Below, one piece after another: positions 56,943 to 64,000 of a DNA stretch of 64,000 nt. Position 1 is the stretch's first letter. Every line of letters begins with the position of its first letter. This DNA comes from Flavonifractor sp052065355 (GTDB lineage Bacteria > Bacillota > Clostridia > Oscillospirales > Oscillospiraceae): the NCBI RefSeq assembly GCF_052065355.1, contig NZ_JBQHUF010000006.1:62001-126000 (forward strand), in the 5' to 3' direction. The notes beneath the pieces were generated by a model. That model searched no databases, was not told the origin of the DNA, and saw nothing but the letters and a program-made list of their open reading frames with translations. The position numbers were made by a program, and so were the translations under genes.

Positions 56943-58457
56943 TTACTTGTTCTGCTGGGCGCGGATCTGGGCCAGAGCGGCCATGGCCTTCTCGTGAGCC
57001 TCGGGAGGCGCGCCGGCAGGGCCGTTGCCCTTCTTGAGATGACGGAAAATAGTAGTACGGGAGCCGTCGGCGTAGAGCAGGTTGGCACCGTAGCTGACCG
57101 TCACCAGGGCCAGGATGGGGTTGATGATGTTCATGAAGCAGTAGGGCAGGTAAGACAGGGTGGGCACGCCCAGAGTGGCGGTGTGGTAGGCGCCACAGGA
57201 GGACCAGGGCACCAGGGGGGACCACAGGGTGCCGCTGTCTTCCAGCGTACGGGACAGCATGTTGCGGCCCAGGCCCATCTCATCGTACTTATCCTTGTAC
57301 ATGGAGGCGGGGATGATGAGGCCGATGTACTGGTCGCACATGGTGGTGATGCAGAACACGGAGGTGACCATGGTCACCAGAACCAGCTGGAAGGGAGTCT
57401 TGACCTTCTTAATCAGGCCGCCCAGCACGGACTCCACGGCGCCGATCTTCTGGAGGATGCCGCCGAAGGCCACAGCTACGATAACCAGGTTATTGGTCCA
57501 CAGCATGCTGTCCATGCCGCCCTTGTTCAGCAGGGTGTCGCACAGCTCGTTGCCGGTCTCGGCGGAGTAGCCGTAGTGGAGCATGCTGATGCAGTCGGAC
57601 AGGCCGGCGCCCTGGAACACCACGGCAAAGACGCAGCCCACCAGGGAGATCAGGATAACGGCGGGCAGAGCGGGCATCTTAGCTACAGACACCACCACGA
57701 TGAGCAGGATGGGCAGCAGCAGGATGGGGCTCATGAAGGCGTAGTGGTCCACGATGGCCTGGGACAGGTCGGTAGCCACCTGGGGATCGTAGCCGGAGGA
57801 GCCCTGCAGGCCGATGATGGTGTAGATGATGATGGCCAGGACCAGGCTGGGGAAGGTGGTGGTCACCATGGCCTTCACGTGGTCAAACAGGCCGGTCTGG
57901 GCCGCGGCGGCGGCCAGGTTGGTGGAGTCGGACAGGGGGGAGAATTTATCGCCGCAGCAGGCGCCGGACAGGATCATGCCGGCGGTGAGGGCGGGATTGA
58001 TGCCCATGGTCTCACCGATGGCCATGAAGGCGATGCCCAGGGTGGCGGACACGGTCCAGGCGGAACCCAGGGAGATAGCCACGATGGCGCAGAGGATGCA
58101 GGCGATGGGCAGGAACAGCTGGGGAGTCAGAGTTTTCAGACCATAGAACACAACTGCGGGAATGGTGCCGGACCACTCGAAGGAGCCGATCAAGCATCCC
58201 ACACACAAAATGATGATGATGGCTTCCAGAGACTGGCTGACGGCGTCCAAAGCGCCCTTGAGCATGTCGGCGTAAGAGTAGCCGCACAGCTTGCCCACGA
58301 TCATGGCTACGCAGCAGGCCAGCAGCACGGGGATATGGGGATCATTGCCCCAGCCGAAGACGTAGTTGGAGATCATGATAGCCAGCAGAAACACGATGGG
58401 GAGCAGCGCTTCTACCTTGCTGGGCAGCCTCACTGCCCGGGTCTTTTCTTCTGTCAT
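56943..58457 (-). CDS. nhaC: Na+/H+ antiporter NhaC family
   Basis: 504 residues with about 12 helices and NhaC-type signatures (S-A-T-L-G-I-A-F-M-A-I-G-E-T-M-G-I and G-A-C-C-G-D-K-F-S-P-L-S-D-S-T-N-L-A). Exchanges Na+ for H+, or malate-lactate type acids in relatives. The ATG at 58457 is preferred; a GTG four codons before it lies too close to the AGGAGAGG site. Confidence 0.88.
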   Translation of the reverse strand: MTEEKTRAVRLPSKVEALLPIVFLLAIMISNYVFGWGNDPHIPVLLACCVAMIVGKLCGYSYADMLKGALDAVSQSLEAIIIILCVGCLIGSFEWSGTIPAVVFYGLKTLTPQLFLPIACILCAIVAISLGSAWTVSATLGIAFMAIGETMGINPALTAGMILSGACCGDKFSPLSDSTNLAAAAAQTGLFDHVKAMVTTTFPSLVLAIIIYTIIGLQGSSGYDPQVATDLSQAIVDHYAFMSPILLLPILLIVVVSVAKMPALPAVILISLVGCVFAVVFQGAGLSDCISMLHYGYSAETGNELCDTLLNKGGMDSMLWTNNLVIVAVAFGGILQKIGAVESVLGGLIKKVKTPFQLVLVTMVTSVFCITTMCDQYIGLIIPASMYKDKYDEMGLGRNMLSRTLEDSGTLWSPLVPWSSCGAYHTATLGVPTLSYLPYCFMNIINPILALVTVSYGANLLYADGSRTTIFRHLKKGNGPAGAPPEAHEKAMAALAQIRAQQNK

Positions 58458-58761
58458 TTTGAGACACACCTCTCCTATGCTTTTGTTGGGGAAGAGCCGT
58501 TTTGCGCCTCGTCACCTCCTCGGCCTGGCGGCCACACACAGTGCTCCCATTCTAGCGCATGGCGTGGAAAAAGGCAAGCCATTTTTTGTATAAAATGCGC
58601 AGAGAGGACACCTGACGCGGTTTGTTTTTCACGAATAATACAATAAAGTTGGAGAAAGTTAAAAAATTATCAAATTTGCTCACGGGAATTGGGAAATTAT
58701 GCAAAGAAAAATTTTTTGACCTCACACGAAAAAAGACCGCCCACAGGCGGTCTTTTTTGCG
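58458..58761. other. Intergenic region between ftsH and nhaC
   Basis: About 300 bases, AT-rich in its right half, with the ftsH terminator at its end and presumably the nhaC promoter at its left. No small gene or recognised RNA seen. Confidence 0.5.
58729..58758 (-). terminator. Terminator of ftsH
   Basis: AAAAAAGACCGCC and complement with a four-base loop and T6. Confidence 0.92.
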
Positions 58762-60906
58762 TTATTCAGTCTTTTCTTCCGGTTTTTCCGGCGGAGCCTG
58801 TCCGTCTCCCAGCGGGATGGCGGGGCCGGACTCCTCCTGATGGGGAGCGGGAGCCTCTCGACGGGGCCGGGGTTCCTTCTTCTCCTGCTCAGGGTCGGGG
58901 TAGTTGTCCGCCAGAGCGGGATCGCGTCCCTCCAGGATGGCTACCATCTCGGCGCCGGTGATGGTCTCCTTCTCCAGCAGATAGGCCACCACCTTGTCCA
59001 TGTCCTCCCGGTTCTCCCGGATGACCTGGACGGCCTGGTTATAGCACTGAGTGAGCAGCTCCTTCACCGCCTGGTCCACCGCAGCGGCGGTGTCCTGGGC
59101 GCAGTCCATGCCGTAGCCGCCATCCAGGTACTGGTTGCGGCGGGAGGCCAGGGCCATCATGCCGAACTGATCGCTCATGCCGTAGAGGACTACCATGCTC
59201 CGGGCCACACTGGTGGCGTCCTGGATGTCCTGAGCCGCGCCGTTGGTCATGGTGTTGAGCACCACTTCCTCGGCGGCACGGCCGCCCATGGAGACACAGA
59301 TCTTGGCCAGCAGCTCGTCCTTGGTGCGCAGGTCGGTCTTGTCCTCCTCGGGCATCAGCAGGGTGTAGCCCAGAGAGCCCTGGGTGTGAGGCACGATGGT
59401 GATCTTCTGCACCGGCTCGGTGTTCTTCTGCTTGTAAGCCACCATGGCGTGACCCACCTCGTGGTAGGCCACCAGCTTTTTCTCAAACTCGGTGAGGACG
59501 CTGCCCTTTTTCTCCGAGCCGGCGATGACCAGCTCGAAGGATACCAGCAGGTCCTCCTGATTGACCGCCTTGCGGCCCAGACGCACCGCCCGCAGGGCGG
59601 CTTCGTTCACCAGGTTGGCAAGGTCGGCGCCTACGGTACCGGCGGTGGCAATGGCGATCTTCTTCAGATCCACGTCCTCCGCCAGGCGGATGTTTCGGGT
59701 GTGAACCTGCAGGGTAGCCAGACGGCCGGCCAGGTTGGGCCGGTCCACGATGATCCGGCGGTCGAACCGGCCGGGCCGCAGCAGAGCCTGGTCCAGCACC
59801 TCGGGCCGGTTGGTGGCGGCCAGCAGGATAACGCCCTTGGTGGGGTCGAAGCCGTCCATCTCGGCCAGCAGCTGGTTCAGGGTCTGCTCCCGTTCGTCGT
59901 TGCCGCCCATGCGGTTGTCACGGGACTTGCCGATGGTGTCGATCTCGTCGATGAACACGATACAGGGGGCCATCTTGTTGGCCTCCTTGAACAGGTCACG
60001 GACACGGGCGGCGCCCATGCCTACGAACATCTCCACAAAGTCGGAGCCGGAGATGGAGAAGAAGGGCACGTTGGCCTCGCCGGCCACGGCCTTGGCCAGC
60101 AGGGTCTTACCGGTACCCGGAGGGCCCACCAGCAGGGCGCCCTTGGGCAGCTTGGCGCCGATCTCGGTGTATTTTTGGGGATTGTGCAGGAAGTCGATGA
60201 TCTCTACCAGGGACTCCTTGGCCTCGTCCTGACCGGCCACGTCCTTAAAGGTGACGCCGGTCTTTTTCTCCACATAGACCTTGGCGTTGGACTTGCCCAG
60301 GTTGCCGATGCCGCCGCCCATCTTGCCCGCCATGCCGCGGAACAGGAAGGAGAACAGAGCCACCATAATGATGACAGGCAGCACATAGGAGATGAGCAGG
60401 GAGATGACGGGAGAGAGCTGCTCCACATACTCCGGACCATATTTGACGCCGTGGGCATCCAGCAGGGCCAGAAGGTCATCGTCCCGCAGACCCACCTGGG
60501 AGACGGGGGCGCAGAAGTAGGTGACCGGCTTCTCGCTGCTGCCCCAGCTCTCCAGCGGGGGCAGGCCCAGGGAGCTGCCCGGCTCCTTCCCGCTGTCGCT
60601 CTGCGATTGATCGGTGCCGGACGTTACCACGTTGCCGTCTTTGTCCAGCGTGACGCCATCCTTCAGAGTAAGGGTGTACTTGCTGGACTCCATCAGCACG
60701 CCTTCCACCACATCCTGCTCCACCAGGCTGCGGAACTGGCTGTAGGTGATCTCCACCGAATTGGCGGAGCGGGCCATGGAGGTGGCGTAGTTCACCAGTA
60801 CGGTGAGTACCAGGGCCCACAAAATGATGGAAACGATGGCGGTGATATTGCGTCGGTTTCCACCGCCGCCCTTTCCCCGGTTGTTGTTCTGATTATCAGG
60901 GTTCAA
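58762..60906 (-). CDS. ftsH: ATP-dependent zinc metalloprotease FtsH
   Basis: 714 residues. FtsH degrades membrane and regulatory proteins at the cytoplasmic membrane. Two helices (about residues 22-42 and 150-172) flank an extracytoplasmic domain with a variable Ser/Gln/Asp-rich loop. The AAA domain has G-P-P-G-T-G-K-T and the second region of homology; the protease site is H-E-V-G-H. A TTG at 60906 is taken as start, since GGAGGAGG lies nine bases before it; the 27 codons upstream are not FtsH-like. The tail is Pro/Glu-rich. Confidence 0.93.
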   Translation of the reverse strand: MNPDNQNNNRGKGGGGNRRNITAIVSIILWALVLTVLVNYATSMARSANSVEITYSQFRSLVEQDVVEGVLMESSKYTLTLKDGVTLDKDGNVVTSGTDQSQSDSGKEPGSSLGLPPLESWGSSEKPVTYFCAPVSQVGLRDDDLLALLDAHGVKYGPEYVEQLSPVISLLISYVLPVIIMVALFSFLFRGMAGKMGGGIGNLGKSNAKVYVEKKTGVTFKDVAGQDEAKESLVEIIDFLHNPQKYTEIGAKLPKGALLVGPPGTGKTLLAKAVAGEANVPFFSISGSDFVEMFVGMGAARVRDLFKEANKMAPCIVFIDEIDTIGKSRDNRMGGNDEREQTLNQLLAEMDGFDPTKGVILLAATNRPEVLDQALLRPGRFDRRIIVDRPNLAGRLATLQVHTRNIRLAEDVDLKKIAIATAGTVGADLANLVNEAALRAVRLGRKAVNQEDLLVSFELVIAGSEKKGSVLTEFEKKLVAYHEVGHAMVAYKQKNTEPVQKITIVPHTQGSLGYTLLMPEEDKTDLRTKDELLAKICVSMGGRAAEEVVLNTMTNGAAQDIQDATSVARSMVVLYGMSDQFGMMALASRRNQYLDGGYGMDCAQDTAAAVDQAVKELLTQCYNQAVQVIRENREDMDKVVAYLLEKETITGAEMVAILEGRDPALADNYPDPEQEKKEPRPRREAPAPHQEESGPAIPLGDGQAPPEKPEEKTE

Positions 60907-61097
60907 ATTAAAGTTCCTCCTCCAAACTGGAGATGATTCTTTTTGCAAAGTAATTATAGTTATAGCACAGCCCACCCGAAAAAACAAGAAAGCAGGGCGG
61001 GAAACCTGTAAACTTTCTATGAAAACAGGGCCTTTCGCTGGCGTATCATTTTGCGGAAAAGAAGCAAATATGGCTTTTTCTGCGGGGTGGGTTGTGG

Positions 61098-61103
61098 TAT
61101 ACT
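61098..61103 (+). promoter_or_regulatory. -10 of rlmB
   Basis: TATACT with only a T-rich, weak -35 (about 61075); 34 bases before the gene. Confidence 0.35.
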
Positions 61104-61136
61104 GGTGAATACGAATGAGAAAGGCGGGACAGCAGC

Positions 61137-61904
61137 ATGAAGGAGCGCAGACCCATTCCCCAGGCCGAGGCCAACGGCCTCATCGAGGGGCGCAACGCGG
61201 TGACGGAGGCCCTCCGGGCCGGTACCCCCATCGACAAGATCTTTTTGGCCCGGGGCGAGACTGACGCTACCCTGGGCCATATCGCCGCCTCTGCCCGGGA
61301 CAAGGGCATTGTGGTGGTGGAGTGTGACCGGCGGAAGCTGGATTTTATGAGCCGTACCCACTCCCATCAGGGTGTCATCGCCCAGGCCGCTGTGCGGGAA
61401 TACGCCAGTGTGGACGATATTCTGAACGCCGCCCGGGAGAAGGGGGAGCCGCCCCTGATCGTGGTGTGTGACGAGCTCAGCGACCCCCACAATCTGGGCG
61501 CGGTGATCCGCACCGCCGAGTGCGCCGGAGCCCACGGAGTGATTATTCCCAAGCGCCGCTCCGCCGGCCTGACGGCGGTGGTGGCCAAGACCTCCGCCGG
61601 CGCGGTGAGCCACATTCCGGTGGCCCGGGTGCCCAACCTGCCCGCTCTGCTCAAGGAGCTGAAGGACGAGGGCGTGTGGGTCTTCGGCACTGCCGCTGAC
61701 GGGGACCGGCTGCTGTATGACGCCGACCTGAAGGGCCCTGCCGCCATCGTTATCGGCAGTGAGGGGGACGGCATGGGCCGCCTGGTGGCCGAGACCTGCG
61801 ATTTCAAGGTGCGCATCCCCATGAAGGGAAAGCTCAACTCCCTCAACGCCAGCGCCGCCGCCGCCATTCTGCTCTATGAGGCGGTGCGCCAGAGACTGGG
61901 ATGA
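61137..61904 (+). CDS. rlmB: 23S rRNA (guanosine-2'-O)-methyltransferase RlmB (TrmH/SpoU family)
   Basis: 255 residues: an N-terminal L30e-like RNA-binding domain starting I-E-G-R-N-A-V-T-E-A-L, and a SPOUT domain with D-P-H-N-L-G-A-V-I-R-T-A (motif 1), G-S-E-G-D-G-M (motif 2) and I-P-M-K-G-K-L-N-S-L-N-A-S-A-A (motif 3). It methylates G2251 in the peptidyl-transferase loop. The gene ends 33 bases before the next start. Confidence 0.94.
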   Translation: MKERRPIPQAEANGLIEGRNAVTEALRAGTPIDKIFLARGETDATLGHIAASARDKGIVVVECDRRKLDFMSRTHSHQGVIAQAAVREYASVDDILNAAREKGEPPLIVVCDELSDPHNLGAVIRTAECAGAHGVIIPKRRSAGLTAVVAKTSAGAVSHIPVARVPNLPALLKELKDEGVWVFGTAADGDRLLYDADLKGPAAIVIGSEGDGMGRLVAETCDFKVRIPMKGKLNSLNASAAAAILLYEAVRQRLG

Positions 61905-61937
61905 CACCAATTTACCTGAGAAAAGGAGCTCTCTCCC

Positions 61938-64000
61938 ATGGCCAAAGACCGGGACGATGAACTGAATAAGGACGAGCCCGGCGGGGAGGAATTCTCCCTG
62001 GAGGAGATTTTGGCAGAATTCGGGGGCGGGTCCGCCCGAAAGAAGCGGGACAAGGAGGATACCGTTCCCTTCCCCATTGTGCCCAAACGACCCGCGGCTC
62101 AGTCCGCCCCGCCCAAGGGCGGCGGCCGGGTGGTAGCCTTTCCCTCCGGTAAGGATGCAGAGCCGGTGGGGAAGCGGGAAGCGCCTCAGCCCAAGAAGGA
62201 CCAGCCGCCGGTGGAGCGGCAGGCGGCTCCCAAGCGGCCGCCGGAGCCGGAAGAGCCCCAGGAGCCGGAAGACGATGACGATAAGGTAGTAGACTTCCCT
62301 GGCGACGAGGGACCCGCTGCCGACAATCCCATTGCCGAAGGGCTCAACCGTTTGGTGCGCAAGGCGGATGACTACGCCGCCCATATGTTTGAGGAAGAGG
62401 GCAAGGAGCACGAGGAGGAAGTGCGCCGGGCCGAGGCCTATATCCCCGGCACCGACGAGGAGGAGGAAGAGGAGGACCGGCCCCGCCGGGAGCGCCGCCC
62501 CCGCCGCCAGCCGCCGCCGGCTCCCGACCTGCCCGCCGCAGAACTGGCCAAGCGGTACAGCAAGGGCCTCAAGTCCCTGGGTGTGCGGGGCACCCTGGTG
62601 CTGCTGCTGTTCCTCCCCGCCCTGTACCTGAGCGTGGATCTGCTGCCCTACCCCGAACTGCTTACCGATCAGCTGCGGATCTGGGTGCTGGCCGCCGCCC
62701 AGGGCCTGGCCATGCTGCTGGGCCTGGATGTGCTCATCGGCGGCCTGGCCCGGCTGTTCCGGTTGGAGTTCGGTATGGATACCCTGCTGGTCTTCGCCGC
62801 TGCCGCCACCCTGGCCGACGCCCTGACCATGACGGTATTGGACAGCCGGGAGGGCGAGATGCCCTACTGCGCCGCCATTATCCTGGGTATTGCCCTGCTG
62901 CTTAAGGGTACCGCACGCAAGCGCCGGGGCCAGCGGCTGGCCTGCCGCACGGCAGCCTCCGCTTCCCAGCCTTACCTGGTCACCCTGGACGAGGGCAAGT
63001 GGAACGGCCGGGACACCTATGCCAAGTGGTCCGGTGAACCCATCGGCTTCGGCCGGCAGATGCAGGCCAGCGACGGAGCCCAGCGGATCTTTCAGCGCAT
63101 CGTGCCCCTGCTGCTTCTTGCCAGCCTGCTGCTGAGTATCGTGGCCTCCATCGGCCGGGGCGCTCCGGAGCGGCTGCTGTGGTGCCTGTCCGCCATGCTC
63201 ACTGCCTCCGCCTCCCTGTCGGGAGCCCTGTGCTTCTCTCTGCCCTGGCTCACCCTGTGCCGGCGGCTGAGCCAGTCGGGAGCTGCCATTGCCGGCTGGG
63301 ACGGAGTCACCGCCACCGGCGGCAGCGGCATCCTGCTCACCGATACCGATTTCTTCCCTCCAGGCTGCGTGGCCCTCAACGGCATCAAGGTTTTTGGGGA
63401 TTTCCCGGTGGATAAGGTGGTGTCCAGCACCGCCAGCCTGATTAAGGAATCCGGCTGTGGACTGGACAAGATCTTCCACGATCTGCTCCGCTCCCAGGGC
63501 TGCGTCTACCGCCGCATGTCCAACTTCTGCTGCTACGAGGGCGGCCTGTCCGCCGTCATCCGCAACCAGCAGGTGCTGGTGGGCTCGGCGGCCTTCATGC
63601 ACCTGATGGAGATCCCCCTGCCTCCCGGCCTCAACGTGAAGAACGCCGTGTTCTGCGCCATTGACGGGGAGCTGGCAGGCATCTTTGCCCTGAATTATAC
63701 CCTCCACGGCACCCTGGAGCCCTCCCTCAACAGCCTGATCCGCAACCGGGTTACCCCCGTCATGGCTACCCGGGACTTTAACCTCATCCCCGCCATGCTC
63801 CGCCAGCGGTTCAAGCTGCCGGTGGACAAGATGGAGTTCCCCGCCGCTGAGCGGCGCATTGAGCTGTCCGACGAGGACCAGGAGCACAGCGATATCCTCA
63901 CCGCCGTCCTCTGCCGGGAGGGCGTGGCCCCCTACTCCGAGGCGGTGGTGGGCGCGGCCCGGCTCCGTCGGGCGGTGCGCATCTCCGCTCTGCTGGCCAG
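61938..64000 (+). CDS. Large membrane protein resembling a degenerate P-type ATPase (cut by window end)
   Basis: Open from the ATG at 61938 (AAAAGGAG upstream) to the end of the window: 687 residues without stop. The first ~215 residues are disordered, acidic and Pro/Arg-rich. About four to six helices follow in two groups (residues ~220-320 and ~390-440). The part after residue 450 reads like a P-type ATPase P/N domain (G-S-G-I-L-L-T-D-T-D-F-F-P-P-G in the place of D-K-T-G-T, then V-L-V-G-S-A-A-F-M and A-I-D-G-E-L-A-G-I-F). The key phosphorylation motif is not kept. It may be a pseudoenzyme; function unknown. Confidence 0.7.
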   Translation, partial: MAKDRDDELNKDEPGGEEFSLEEILAEFGGGSARKKRDKEDTVPFPIVPKRPAAQSAPPKGGGRVVAFPSGKDAEPVGKREAPQPKKDQPPVERQAAPKRPPEPEEPQEPEDDDDKVVDFPGDEGPAADNPIAEGLNRLVRKADDYAAHMFEEEGKEHEEEVRRAEAYIPGTDEEEEEEDRPRRERRPRRQPPPAPDLPAAELAKRYSKGLKSLGVRGTLVLLLFLPALYLSVDLLPYPELLTDQLRIWVLAAAQGLAMLLGLDVLIGGLARLFRLEFGMDTLLVFAAAATLADALTMTVLDSREGEMPYCAAIILGIALLLKGTARKRRGQRLACRTAASASQPYLVTLDEGKWNGRDTYAKWSGEPIGFGRQMQASDGAQRIFQRIVPLLLLASLLLSIVASIGRGAPERLLWCLSAMLTASASLSGALCFSLPWLTLCRRLSQSGAAIAGWDGVTATGGSGILLTDTDFFPPGCVALNGIKVFGDFPVDKVVSSTASLIKESGCGLDKIFHDLLRSQGCVYRRMSNFCCYEGGLSAVIRNQQVLVGSAAFMHLMEIPLPPGLNVKNAVFCAIDGELAGIFALNYTLHGTLEPSLNSLIRNRVTPVMATRDFNLIPAMLRQRFKLPVDKMEFPAAERRIELSDEDQEHSDILTAVLCREGVAPYSEAVVGAARLRRAVRISALLA

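Noticed and set aside
61017..63887. A very long open frame on the minus strand, opposite rlmB and the last gene
   Set aside because: It is an antisense shadow of high-GC codons; the plus strand encodes RlmB with all motifs and a coherent membrane protein.
1..64000. tRNA, rRNA and CRISPR arrays
   Set aside because: No cloverleaf-like gene next to the element ends, no rRNA motifs and no regularly spaced repeats were seen by eye; a dedicated scan would be needed to exclude a tRNA.

Overview
The window looks like chromosome of a high-GC, spore-forming anaerobic Firmicute, most likely the Oscillospiraceae (Flavonifractor/Pseudoflavonifractor/Lawsonibacter-like). The evidence is anaerobic sulfite reductase (AsrABC), SpoIIP, a broken SpoIIID, ECF SigV/RsiV-type signalling, DnaD/DnaI-type helicase loaders, many GTG/TTG starts, strong Shine-Dalgarno sequences and intrinsic terminators. 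The genus is an inference. No tRNA, rRNA or CRISPR array was seen.

Left edge (1-1.5 kb): an AT-rich accessory island carries the 3' part of an AlwI-family type II endonuclease. It ends inside spoIIID, which keeps only its helix-turn-helix start. Next (1.6-31 kb) is ordinary core genome: LysR-asrABC; a MarR-DegV pair with a FabT-like palindrome; spoIIP with a SigE-like promoter; tatD plus its radical SAM partner; a fluoride riboswitch controlling a CPA-type antiporter; metG; MATE and ABC-F genes; dnaD-dnaI-like loaders; then a long cell-envelope cluster (zapA, U32 peptidase, dut, maf, mreC, mreD, DUF6056-type membrane protein, PBP2, cytosolic GH13).

The 31-40 kb block holds a SigV/RsiV pair with its own ECF promoter, a lipoprotein and an SGNH hydrolase, a HAD nucleotidase, a split ThrE exporter, a P1B metal ATPase with a CsoR-like operator placed in a consensus promoter, a YczE-type membrane protein and two flavodoxin-like proteins.

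From about 40.0 to 54.2 kb a mobile element of about 14 kb sits in the 3' end of rlmD. It has a large serine recombinase, an XRE repressor with divergent promoters, replication genes (a DnaC-like loader and a frameshifted initiator), an orphan MobC without a relaxase, a type III restriction-modification operon, and a second recombinase. Between mod and res lies one gene fusing an ABC-like ATPase to a DUF4435/TOPRIM domain, the architecture of a fused PARIS anti-restriction sensor. At the ends, recombinase and rlmD share a V-E-[S/T]-V-V-L-L coding core in the same frame, so integration appears to swap C-terminal tails between the two proteins.

Right of the element are the rest of rlmD, a DUF3298 lipoprotein, a small membrane protein, NhaC, FtsH, RlmB and the start of a large membrane protein resembling a degenerate P-type ATPase that runs off the end.
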